Source: Streptomyces sp. R28
GTDB taxonomy: Bacteria; Actinomycetota; Actinomycetes; Streptomycetales; Streptomycetaceae
Assembly (NCBI RefSeq): GCF_041052385.1
Contig: NZ_CP163439.1
Location: 8,421,001 to 8,485,000 of the forward strand
Length of the DNA stretch: 64,000 nucleotides
Direction: 5' to 3'
In this document: piece by piece, positions 45,203 through 53,005 of the stretch
How positions within the stretch are numbered: the stretch's first letter is position 1
Layout of the letters: the number at the start of each line of letters is the position of its first letter
Translations under genes and position numbers: made by a program
The notes under the pieces: generated by a model
What the model was told of the DNA's origin: nothing
The model's database searches: none
Seen by the model: only the letters and a program-made list of their open reading frames with translations

Positions 45203-45856
45203 ATGCGTACGCGCACCCTCCTCACCCTCGCCGGCACCGTCGCCGCCCTCACCCTCCCCATGGCTGTCCCCGCCTCCGCGGCCGACGGCACCGTTCTGAC
45301 CACCGGCTCGGTCGGCGGTACGGCCGTCGCGGTCGGCGAGGTTCTCACCGCGCCGCTGGCGAGCGGCTCCGCCGCCACGTTCTACTCCAGCGCGACCGGT
45401 ACGAGCGGCATCTCCTGCACGTCGTCGCAGTTCACGGCCACCGTGGCGGACAACCCCGGCGCACCGGGCACCGCGACGGAGTCGGTCTCCGCACACACCT
45501 TCGACGCCGCCAGCTGCACCACCAACGTGGTCGGCGTGCTCGGCGTCACCGGCATCACGGTCAACAACCTGCCGTACAGCGCCGCCGTGGCCTCCGACGG
45601 CACCGTCACCGTCACCCCGGCCGAGGGCTCCGTCATCCAGACGACGGGCGTCCTGCGGACCCTGCTGGGCAGCATCAACTGCGTCTACCAGGCCCCCAGC
45701 CTGTCCGGCACGGCGAGCAACGTCGACAACACCATCAACTTCAACCGCGCGCAGTTCACCAAGGTCTCCGGCTCGTCCCTCTGCTTCGCCAACGGCTACT
45801 TCACCGCCAAGTACGCCCCGGTGACCGGAAGCGGCGCGGCGGTGTACGTCAACTGA
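45203..45856 (+). CDS. Secreted protein of unknown function
   Basis: 217 residues. Sec signal peptide MRTRTLLTLAGTVAALTLP...ASA (cut near residue 27). The mature part is Ser/Thr/Gly/Val-rich and beta-predicted with four or five cysteines (ISCTSSQF, AASCTTNVV, SINCVYQAP, SSLCFANGY), suggesting two disulfides. No domain recognised; similar small secreted proteins are frequent in Streptomyces. Confidence 0.8.
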   Translation: MRTRTLLTLAGTVAALTLPMAVPASAADGTVLTTGSVGGTAVAVGEVLTAPLASGSAATFYSSATGTSGISCTSSQFTATVADNPGAPGTATESVSAHTFDAASCTTNVVGVLGVTGITVNNLPYSAAVASDGTVTVTPAEGSVIQTTGVLRTLLGSINCVYQAPSLSGTASNVDNTINFNRAQFTKVSGSSLCFANGYFTAKYAPVTGSGAAVYVN

Positions 45857-45874
45857 CGCCTGCCGGGCGGGAGT

Positions 45875-46861
45875 TCACCTCCGGCGCAATCGCAGCGCCA
45901 GGGCGGCGCCCCCGGTGAGCACCAGCACCGCGGCGGCGCCGCCCGTCAGTAGGGGCGTCGAGGGCCCCGAACCGGTACCGCCGGTGGCCGCCACCGGCGT
46001 GCTGTCGGGCGCGGCGCCCTCCTGGGCACCCGGGGCCGCAGGGCCGGGCGGTGCGGAAGCCGTCGGGGAGGCGGTCGTACGTGGCTCGCCCGTCGGCTCG
46101 GTCGCCGGCGAAGGGCCGGAATTCGTACGGCCGTTGCCGCGGTTCGCGTTCGCGGCGGCGGAAGCCGTGCCGTCGCCGCCGCCGCCGCTCGCCTCGGCGT
46201 CGCTGTCCTGCTCGGCCGGGAACACCACGTCCGAGCACGAGTAGTACGTGTCCGGCGTACTGCTGTTCTGCCAGATCGTGTACAGCACATGACGCCCGGC
46301 CCGGTCGGACGGCAGCGTCGCCCTGATCCGGTACGCCCCGTCCGTCAGCGCCGGGTCCGTCACTTGCGCGAACGGCTTCTCCGGCAGGTCGGACCAGGTC
46401 AGCGGCTTCGTCGGGTCGTAGCCGGGCTTGGTGAGGTAGAGCTTGAAGGTGCCGGTGTGCGGGATCGTCGAGACGTACCGCATCGTCAGGGTGGAGCCGG
46501 GCGTCAGCCTGGTCGACGGCCAGTCGGCGCGGGCGAGGTCGAGGCCCCGGTAGGCCGGCAGTCCGCCGCTGCACAGCTGCCCGTCGGGGACCACCTGCCG
46601 GTCCCGGCCGTTCACATTCGCGATCCGAAGGTTGTCCCAGGCGGTGAAGGGCGCACCGTTCGACGCGACCGCCGCCCGGCAGGCCGCCGACCGGGACGCG
46701 CTGCCGCCGTCGGGGGAGCAGCCGTACACCCGGCTGACCGGATCCGTCGGCGCACCGTGCGCACGGGCCGGGCCCGCCACCCACACCGTGAGCAGCAAAG
46801 GCGTGACGGCGGTGGCCGCCAGGGCAGTGCGGTGCGATTTCATCCAGGGCATCCGGGACAT
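45875..46861 (-). CDS. AA10 lytic polysaccharide monooxygenase, membrane/wall-anchored
   Basis: 328 residues from the ATG 46861, chosen because GAGGAG lies 9 bases upstream. The signal peptide ends ARA, placing His35 at the mature N terminus, as needed for the copper histidine brace; the second His is in YVSTIPHTGTF. AVASNGAPFTAWDNLRIANVNG and STPDTYYSCSDVVF are AA10/CBM33 features. After ~205 catalytic residues come a Gly/Ser/Pro-rich linker, VAATGG (similar to the class E sortase LAxTG motif), a hydrophobic helix and RLRRR. It should cleave chitin or cellulose while tethered to the surface. Confidence 0.88.
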   Translation of the reverse strand: MSRMPWMKSHRTALAATAVTPLLLTVWVAGPARAHGAPTDPVSRVYGCSPDGGSASRSAACRAAVASNGAPFTAWDNLRIANVNGRDRQVVPDGQLCSGGLPAYRGLDLARADWPSTRLTPGSTLTMRYVSTIPHTGTFKLYLTKPGYDPTKPLTWSDLPEKPFAQVTDPALTDGAYRIRATLPSDRAGRHVLYTIWQNSSTPDTYYSCSDVVFPAEQDSDAEASGGGGDGTASAAANANRGNGRTNSGPSPATEPTGEPRTTASPTASAPPGPAAPGAQEGAAPDSTPVAATGGTGSGPSTPLLTGGAAAVLVLTGGAALALRLRRR

Positions 46862-47236
46862 CCGGAACGTCTCCTCGGCCGGCACGGGAAGGGTCCTCGT
46901 CCAGTACGGGAATCCGGTCCGGCGCGTTCACTGCGCGACGAGCCGGGCAAAGCCCGTCAATACCGGTCAACCATCCGACGTAGAGGGTGGCTTTCCGGCC
47001 GGATCGAGGGTTTCCCCTGTATCCCGATGACCTTTTCTTTGCCTATCGTTCGACCACAGCCGACCCACAGGTAACCCCGAACGGGTCGTAGCTCGCGCCA
47101 GGCCGGCCGCCGCGCGCCCCGCACTTCGCACCGCTCCCACCGCCTTCTCGGCGTACCCCCCGCCGCTTCGAGGACGAAGCGAATCGACCGCCGCTCCGCG
47201 CTGCCCGGAGTACGGCCGGCCACGAAAGGCAATCCC
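46862..47236. other. Divergent intergenic region, LPMO / protease
   Basis: 375 bp. TTGACCGGTATTGACGG reads towards the LPMO gene (complement of 46956-46973), a possible -35-like direct repeat. An AT-rich TTTTCTTTGCCTATCG at about 47034-47049 may belong to the protease promoter. No chitin-control repeat or DasR-like site was seen. Confidence 0.4.
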
Positions 47237-49048
47237 TTGCGCACCTCTGCATCCACCAGACGGAAGCTGATATCCGTCGCCGCGGTCTCCGCCGCGCTGT
47301 TCACGGTCGGCACCACCGTCGCCGTGGCCCAGGACACCGCCGCCCCGCAGGCCGCCGCCCCCGTCCCGGCGGCCCAGACGGAGGCCGCCCCCGGTACCCC
47401 GGCCGAGCGCCTCATCGTCGGCTACAAGTCCGGCGCCGCCGAGGCCAAGTCGAACAAGGCCGCCGAGGCCGACGCCGCAGCCAAGGGCAAGGAAGCCGGC
47501 GAGGACCTCGACTTCCAGCGCCGCCTCGGCTCCGGCGCCGCCCTCGTCGACCTGGGCGAGAACCTGACCCGGACCGACGTCGCCGACGTCGTCGCCGAGT
47601 ACCGGGCGGACCCGCAGGTCGCCTACGTCGTACCGGACCGGCTGAACAAGGCGCTGGCCACCCCCAACGACACCGAGTACAGCAAGCAGTGGGACCTGTT
47701 CGAGACCACCGCGGGCATGAACGTGCCGGGCGCGTGGGACGTCACCACCGGCAGCGGGGTGACCGTCGCCGTCATCGACACCGGCTACGTCACCCACTCC
47801 GACCTCGGCGCCAACATCGTCGGCGGCTACGACTTCATCTCCGACACCGCGGTCTCCAACGACGGCAACGGACGCGACAGCAACCCGGCCGACACGGGCG
47901 ACTGGACCACCGACGGCCAGTGCGCCACCGACTGGACGGCCACCACCTCCTCCTGGCACGGCACCCACGTCGCGGGCACCATCGCCGCCGTCACCAACAA
48001 CAGCAAGGGCGTCGCCGGCATCGCGTACGGCGCGAAGGTCTCCCCGCTGCGCGTCCTCGGCCAGTGCGGCGGCTTCGACTCGGACATCATCGACGCCATC
48101 ACCTGGGCGTCCGGCGGTACGGTCTCCGGCGTCCCCGCGAACACCAATGTCGCCAAGGTCATCAACATGAGCCTCGGCGGTGGCGGCGCCTGCTCCTCGG
48201 CGACCCAGAGCGCCATCAACGCCGCGGTGAACCGCGGTACCACGGTGGTCGTCGCGGCGGGCAACGAGAACCAGAACGCCTCCAACTCCTCCCCGGCGAA
48301 CTGCAACAACGTCATCTCGGTGGCCGCGCTGGGCCGCTCCGGCGCCAAGGCCTCCTACTCCAACTTCGGCTCGACCGTGGACATCGCGGCCCCCGGCGGC
48401 GAGACCCGTACCACTACGGCCAACGGGATCCTGTCCACGCTGAACACCGGCACCCAGGGCCCGTCGAGCGAGACGTACAAGTACTACCAGGGCACCAGCA
48501 TGGCCGCCCCGCACATCGCGGGCCTGGCCGCGCTGATGAAGTCGGCGAACGCGTCACTGACCCCGGCGCAGATCGAGTCCGCGATCAAGACCAACTCGCG
48601 TGCCCTGCCCGGTACTTGCTCGGGCGGCTGCGGCGCCGGCCTCGCGGACGCGGCCAAGACGGTGCAGGCGGTGAGCGGCAGCTCCGGCGGCTCCACGGGG
48701 GGCACCACCTTCACCAGCAGCTCCGCGGTCTCCGTCCCGGACAACGGCTCCGCGATCGAGTCCTCCATCGCCGTCAGCGGCCGCAGCGGCAACGCCCCGT
48801 CGGCCCTCCAGGTCGGCGTGGACATCACCCACACCTTCCGCGGTGACCTGGTCATCGACCTGGTGGCGCCGGACGGTTCGACGTACCGCCTGAAGTCCGC
48901 CAGTTCCTCGGACTCCGCGGACAACGTCAACACCACCTACACGGTCAACGCCTCCAGCGAGACCGCCAACGGCACCTGGAAGCTGCGTGTCCAGGACACC
49001 GCGGCCCAGGACACGGGCACGCTCAACAGCTGGAAGCTCACCTTCTGA
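47237..49048 (+). CDS. Secreted subtilisin-like (S8) serine protease with P domain
   Basis: 603 residues. TTG start with AAAGG upstream; signal peptide to about residue 31; an I9-type propeptide (about 55-135, RLIVGYKSGA...VAYVVPDR); S8 catalytic domain with Asp181 (VAVIDTGYV), His241 (WHGTHVAGTIA) and Ser421 (GTSMAAPHIAGLAA); a Gly/Ser linker; and a C-terminal P/homoB domain (SVPDNGSAIESSIAVSG, HTFRGDLVIDLVAPDG, GTWKLRVQDTAAQDTGTLNSW). All triad residues are present. Extracellular protein degradation. Two hairpins follow the stop. Confidence 0.94.
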   Translation: MRTSASTRRKLISVAAVSAALFTVGTTVAVAQDTAAPQAAAPVPAAQTEAAPGTPAERLIVGYKSGAAEAKSNKAAEADAAAKGKEAGEDLDFQRRLGSGAALVDLGENLTRTDVADVVAEYRADPQVAYVVPDRLNKALATPNDTEYSKQWDLFETTAGMNVPGAWDVTTGSGVTVAVIDTGYVTHSDLGANIVGGYDFISDTAVSNDGNGRDSNPADTGDWTTDGQCATDWTATTSSWHGTHVAGTIAAVTNNSKGVAGIAYGAKVSPLRVLGQCGGFDSDIIDAITWASGGTVSGVPANTNVAKVINMSLGGGGACSSATQSAINAAVNRGTTVVVAAGNENQNASNSSPANCNNVISVAALGRSGAKASYSNFGSTVDIAAPGGETRTTTANGILSTLNTGTQGPSSETYKYYQGTSMAAPHIAGLAALMKSANASLTPAQIESAIKTNSRALPGTCSGGCGAGLADAAKTVQAVSGSSGGSTGGTTFTSSSAVSVPDNGSAIESSIAVSGRSGNAPSALQVGVDITHTFRGDLVIDLVAPDGSTYRLKSASSSDSADNVNTTYTVNASSETANGTWKLRVQDTAAQDTGTLNSWKLTF

Positions 49049-49140
49049 GCAGAGGATGACCTGCTGAAGCGGACGCGGACGACAGCCGCCGCGACCGACA
49101 ACTGAACGCGCGCCCTGCACGGGTGCGTACCACAAGCGGG

Positions 49141-49177
49141 CGGGCCGGCCGGTGCGGATGGGGCATCGGCCGGCCCG
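49141..49177. terminator. Hairpin after the protease gene
   Basis: CGGGCCGGCCG (49141-49151) pairs with CGGCCGGCCCG (49167-49177), 15-base loop, ~95 bp past the protease stop. Confidence 0.75.
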
Positions 49178-49200
49178 TCGTACGTCGAGGGCGTTTCGAG

Positions 49201-49239
49201 CACCGACCGGGCCGACGGAAACCGTCGGTCCGGTCGGTG
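49201..49239. terminator. Strong hairpin between convergent genes
   Basis: CACCGACCGG (49201-49210) plus CCGACGG (49212-49218) pair with CCGTCGG (49222-49228) plus CCGGTCGGTG (49230-49239), giving an ~18-bp stem with an AAA loop and one G-T pair. It lies 9 bp from the end of the receptor gene. Confidence 0.92.
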
Positions 49240-49247
49240 TCGTGTAC

Positions 49248-49925
49248 TCAGTGTGCGGACAGGTCCATGGCGGCCGGTTCGACGTCCGCGGCATCGAGGG
49301 CGGCCAGCACGCGCACCCCGCGATCGGGTTCCCGGTCGATACCGGTCAGCAGGCCCGGCAGCGCGATGCTCGGCAGGAGGTGTCCCCACAGGACCGAGAT
49401 CCGCTCCGCCAGATCGTCGCGGTCGTTCAGTGCCCGGGACATCAGCTGGATGCCCGCGAACGCACCGACCAGCAGCTCCACCGTCTGCCTGGGCTGCACG
49501 GTCGGCAGCAACTCGCCCTGGTCGCGGGCCCGTTCGAGTATCCCGACCAGATGGTCGGCCCACTGCCTGAACGGCCCGGAGTGATCCACGCCGGGCGGCG
49601 CGCACTGGTCCACCGCCAGTCGCACGCTGCCCTTGAGCAGCGAGTTGCTGAGCAGTCGCTGTCCGAACACGAAGGTGATGTCGACGAGTTCCTGCAGCTT
49701 GCACGGCTGCGGCGGCACCGCGCCGAGCGACAACTGCTCGTCCAGCACGGCCTGGGCGAGGGATTCCTTCGAGGGAAAGTGGAAATACAGGGCACCCTTG
49801 GTCACCTCGGCCCGCTCCAGGACCATCGTGATCGTCGTCGCGGTGTACCCGTGCTCGTCGAAGACCGCGCCCGCGGCCTCCAGGATGACCTTCCGCGTTC
49901 GGATGGCGCGCTCCTGCCTCGCCAT
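49248..49925 (-). CDS. Gamma-butyrolactone receptor-like TetR regulator (ScbR/ArpA type)
   Basis: 225 residues. TetR helix-turn-helix with RTRKVILEAAGAVFDEHGYTATTITMVLERAEVTKGALYFHFPSKESLA; the ligand domain contains FRQWADHLVGILERARDQGEL, with the Trp typical of true butyrolactone receptors. Such proteins repress their own gene and the synthase gene until the lactone binds. It is divergent from the AfsA homologue across 182 bp holding an ARE-like site. Confidence 0.9.
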   Translation of the reverse strand: MARQERAIRTRKVILEAAGAVFDEHGYTATTITMVLERAEVTKGALYFHFPSKESLAQAVLDEQLSLGAVPPQPCKLQELVDITFVFGQRLLSNSLLKGSVRLAVDQCAPPGVDHSGPFRQWADHLVGILERARDQGELLPTVQPRQTVELLVGAFAGIQLMSRALNDRDDLAERISVLWGHLLPSIALPGLLTGIDREPDRGVRVLAALDAADVEPAAMDLSAH

Positions 49926-50015
49926 AACAGCCCCTCCGCTGCGCCGAGTTGGCCTCTGCGCCCGGCGTGCGCCGGAGCGGGTTCGGGCACGGTCGGGCGA
50001 CCCAAGGCCGCATTG

Positions 50016-50040
50016 AAAACAAACCGGTCGCCTCGTACTC
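50016..50040. promoter_or_regulatory. ARE-like receptor-binding site between receptor and afsA homologue
   Basis: AAAACAAACCGGTCG (50016-50030) followed by CCTCGTACTC resembles autoregulatory elements bound by ArpA/ScbR-type receptors (AT-rich flank, CCGGT core). Position between divergent starts fits control of both genes. Confidence 0.6.
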
Positions 50041-50107
50041 TAAACGCTCGCGGCACCGGCTCCTCGCCGTCTGTCCAGGTACATACGGGGGGACCCAAGG
50101 AGGGGAC

Positions 50108-51049
50108 ATGCCTTACCCGCGGCAATTCGTCACGATCCCGCTCGCCGAGACCCCGGCGGTGCCGGACGGCCTGACCGCCACGGTACCTCGTGAGCTCGTC
50201 CACCGAGCCTCCGTCGCTGAAACGTTTCTCACCGGGGCGAACCGCACCGGAACCGACCGCTTCACCGTCTTCGCCCAATGGCCGCGCGCTCATCAGTTAC
50301 ACGTGTCGTCGGACCGGTCGACGTACGAACCGCTGCTGGTCGCGGAGACCGTCCGCCAGGCCGGCGCACTCCTCGCGCACACCGCCTACGGCGTGCCGCT
50401 GGGCCACCAGTTCGTGCTCAGGGAACTGCGGATCAACACCCGCCCCGGGCAGCTGGCCGTCGGTGCCGTGCCCGCCGAACCCGTCCTCCACATCACCGTC
50501 TCCGACATCGACCAGCGCGGCGGCCGTCCGGCCGGATTCCGCTACGACGCGGACGTACGGCTCGGCGGTGAACGCGTCGCGACCGGGCACATAGCCGTCA
50601 CCTGGACGAACGAAGCCGTCTACCGCCGACTGCGCGGGGGCCGCACCGCGACCACCGTGTCCGCCCTGCCCGTGCCGCCCGGTCTGGCGCCTGCCGAGGT
50701 GGACCGCGCCCTGCCCGCGGACGTCGTCCTCGCCCCGGCCGACCACCACGGCCGTTGGCGGCTGCGAGTTGATACCGGGCATGCTGTTTTCTTCGACCAT
50801 CCCCTGGATCACGTGCCCGGAATGCTGCTGCTGGAGGCCGCCCGGCAGGCCGCACGGACCCGCACACGGAACCGCCGGCGGCGGCCCGTTTCGTTCCTCG
50901 CCGTCTTCCATCAGTACGCCGAACTCGACCAGCTCACCTGGATAGACGTGGTCGACGGGGAGGGCGTGAACGGCACCGGCGTCCAAGTCCTGGGACGGCA
51001 GGGGGAGTCGACGGTTTTCGAGTGCGAGGTGGGGACCGAGGGGCGGTGA
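50108..51049 (+). CDS. AfsA/ScbA-family butyrolactone synthase homologue
   Basis: 313 residues with two AfsA hot-dog repeats: EPLLVAETVRQAGALLAHTAYGVPLGHQFVL (about 77-107) and FFDHPLDHVPGMLLLEAARQAAR (about 223-245). Family members condense a beta-ketoacyl chain with dihydroxyacetone phosphate, the first committed step to gamma-butyrolactones or related hormones. Codon 64 (50297-50299, in AHQLHV) is TTA, making translation dependent on the bldA tRNA. ATG after AAGGAGGGGAC. No reductase of the BprA/ScbB type is adjacent. Confidence 0.92.
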   Translation: MPYPRQFVTIPLAETPAVPDGLTATVPRELVHRASVAETFLTGANRTGTDRFTVFAQWPRAHQLHVSSDRSTYEPLLVAETVRQAGALLAHTAYGVPLGHQFVLRELRINTRPGQLAVGAVPAEPVLHITVSDIDQRGGRPAGFRYDADVRLGGERVATGHIAVTWTNEAVYRRLRGGRTATTVSALPVPPGLAPAEVDRALPADVVLAPADHHGRWRLRVDTGHAVFFDHPLDHVPGMLLLEAARQAARTRTRNRRRRPVSFLAVFHQYAELDQLTWIDVVDGEGVNGTGVQVLGRQGESTVFECEVGTEGR

Positions 51050-51070
51050 GATATCGTGTGCGTAGAGATC

Positions 51071-51097
51071 AAAACAAACGGCACGACCCGTTCTTTT
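51071..51097. promoter_or_regulatory. ARE-like inverted repeat ahead of the second TetR gene
   Basis: AAAACAAACGG (51071-51081) and CCGTTCTTTT (51088-51097) form an imperfect inverted repeat with the same AAAACAAAC half as the site at 50016. It is 22 bp before the start, so a receptor of this locus probably represses this transcription unit. Confidence 0.65.
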
Positions 51098-51119
51098 CCT
51101 TCTCAGGAGTGTCCAGCCG

Positions 51120-51767
51120 ATGGCGAGGCAATTACGCGCCGAGCAGACCCGCACCACGATCCTCACCGCCGCCGCCGAACTCTTCGACCGGCACGGCTAT
51201 GAATCGACCAGCCTCAGCGACATCGTCGAGCACGCCCAAGTCACCAAGGGCGCCCTGTACTTCCACTTCGCCGCGAAGGAGGACCTCGCCCAGGCCATCA
51301 TGGAGCTCCAGTCCAGAGCCTCCCGGCAGATGGCGAGCGAGATGGACGGCCGGGGCTACTCCTGTCTGGAGGCCCTGATACGCACGACGTTCGGCATCAC
51401 ACGCCTGTCCGTCGAAGGGCCGATACCCCGGGCCGGACTGCGCCTCGCCACGGGGGGAGTGCTGATACGACCGCCCCTGCGGCACCCCTACACCGAGCTG
51501 CTGGACATCACCACCCGCAAACTCCTCGGCGCCGCCAAGGAGTCCGACATCCACCCGGACGTCGACGTCGAGGCCGCGGCCCACTCCCTCGTCTGCTTCT
51601 TCGTCGGCACCCGCGTCGTCGGCCGCTCCCTCGAACCCGTCGCACGCCAGCCCCGCAGGGTGGCCGAGATGTGGTACCTCATGATCCGCGGCCTGGTCCC
51701 GGTACCCCGCCGGGCCCGCTATCTCGCGCTCGCGACACAGCTGGAGCGGGAGATCAGAGCCGTATGA
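51120..51767 (+). CDS. TetR regulator, butyrolactone receptor-like (second copy)
   Basis: 215 residues. DNA-binding half nearly matches the receptor at 49248 (VTKGALYFHFAAKEDLAQAI against VTKGALYFHFPSKESLAQAV). The ligand domain is divergent; by eye, Leu stands where the receptor has its conserved Trp (ELLDITTRKLLGAAKESDI against QWADHLVGILERARDQGEL). It may be a pseudo-receptor that senses another ligand such as an antibiotic. Codon 5 is TTA (51132-51134). Downstream and same direction as the AfsA homologue, 13 bp before the DUF89 gene. Confidence 0.88.
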   Translation: MARQLRAEQTRTTILTAAAELFDRHGYESTSLSDIVEHAQVTKGALYFHFAAKEDLAQAIMELQSRASRQMASEMDGRGYSCLEALIRTTFGITRLSVEGPIPRAGLRLATGGVLIRPPLRHPYTELLDITTRKLLGAAKESDIHPDVDVEAAAHSLVCFFVGTRVVGRSLEPVARQPRRVAEMWYLMIRGLVPVPRRARYLALATQLEREIRAV

Positions 51768-51780
51768 CAGGCGCGATACC

Positions 51781-52977
51781 GTGAGCCGTATGCCCGACAG
51801 GTCCGCCACCCCGCTCGCGCCCGTGCTCCTCGGCAACGAACCCGGCTCGTTCCCGCACAGCGTGCTCGCCGAGCGGCATCCCGCGATCATCCGGCAGGTA
51901 CGGGAGTCCTTCCCGTACGGCCCCGAGCGGCACCGCGCGCTGGACGCGCTCCTCGCGAGCTGCACCAAGGGCGTGATCGAACCGCTCCCCGCCGACGCGC
52001 ACGACGCGGAGCGCTGGACGTCATGGGGCGCCGAGGCCTGCACCCGCCGGTCCTGGTTCGACGTGCCGTGGCTGTGGTCGGAGAGCTACTTCTACCGTCA
52101 ACTCCTCGAAGCCGTCGGCTACTTCACCCCGGGCCCCTGGCAGGGCATCGACCCCTTCCGGCCCTCCAAGCTGGCCGAACTCGACGCCCCCGAGACGGAC
52201 GAGGAACTAGCAGCCCTCGACGCCCTCGCGGACCGGCCTGCCCACGAGCAGGACCGGGCGCTGCTGCACGGGTCGCTGTGGGGCAACCGCGCGGACCTCG
52301 GATTCCGTATGTCGGCCGTGCGGGACGAGACCTCCTCGGACACCCCGCCCCTGGTCGCCGACGACAGCGAGACCCTCTGGTCCCTCCTGCCGCCCTCGGG
52401 CTCGGCCACCCTGTGCCTGATCGCCGACAACGCGGGCCGCGAACTCGTCCCCGACCTGCTCCTCGTCGCCCACCTCCTCACCCAGGGGCGTGTCGCACGG
52501 GCGGTCCTGCACGTCAAGCCGTACCCCTACTACGTCTCCGACGCCACGCACGCCGACGTGCTCGATGCCCTGCGCCGGCTGACGCAGGCACCGGGCGCGG
52601 CCGCGACGTACGGCCGCGTGCTCTGGTCGGCGCTGACGGACGGCCGCCTCACCGTGCGCGCCCACCCCTTCGCCGCCGCCCCACTGCCGTACGCGCAGAT
52701 GCCCGCCGACCTCCGCGAGGAGCTCGCCACGGCCACGCTCACCCTCGTCAAGGGCGACCTCAACTACCGGCGTCTCGTCGGCGACCGGCTCTGGCCGCCG
52801 ACGACACCGTTCACCGACCTGACCGCCCACTTCCCCGGCCCGGTCGCGGCCCTGCGCACCCTGAAGTCCGACGTGATCACCGGCCTGGACGCCCGCACGG
52901 AGGCGGCGCTGGTGGCGGCGGAGGGGCAGAAGTGGCGGACCGGGGGGACGCACGCGCTGATCCAGGTACGGACGTGA
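51781..52977 (+). CDS. DUF89/ARMT1-family metal-dependent phosphatase
   Basis: 398 residues. The metal/active-site motifs CLIADNAGRELVPDLLL (about 217-233) and VKGDLNYRRLVGD (about 323-335) match DUF89 damage-control phosphatases, which remove phosphate from sugar phosphates and similar metabolites. Start is GTG 51781; ATG 51790 is possible. Only 13 bp after the second TetR gene, hence likely cotranscribed with it and in the same locus as the AfsA homologue, whose pathway needs a phosphatase for the phosphorylated butenolide intermediate (inference). Confidence 0.88.
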   Translation: MSRMPDRSATPLAPVLLGNEPGSFPHSVLAERHPAIIRQVRESFPYGPERHRALDALLASCTKGVIEPLPADAHDAERWTSWGAEACTRRSWFDVPWLWSESYFYRQLLEAVGYFTPGPWQGIDPFRPSKLAELDAPETDEELAALDALADRPAHEQDRALLHGSLWGNRADLGFRMSAVRDETSSDTPPLVADDSETLWSLLPPSGSATLCLIADNAGRELVPDLLLVAHLLTQGRVARAVLHVKPYPYYVSDATHADVLDALRRLTQAPGAAATYGRVLWSALTDGRLTVRAHPFAAAPLPYAQMPADLREELATATLTLVKGDLNYRRLVGDRLWPPTTPFTDLTAHFPGPVAALRTLKSDVITGLDARTEAALVAAEGQKWRTGGTHALIQVRT

Positions 52978-53005
52978 CAACCGCACCGGTTCGCCGGCGT
53001 GACGC

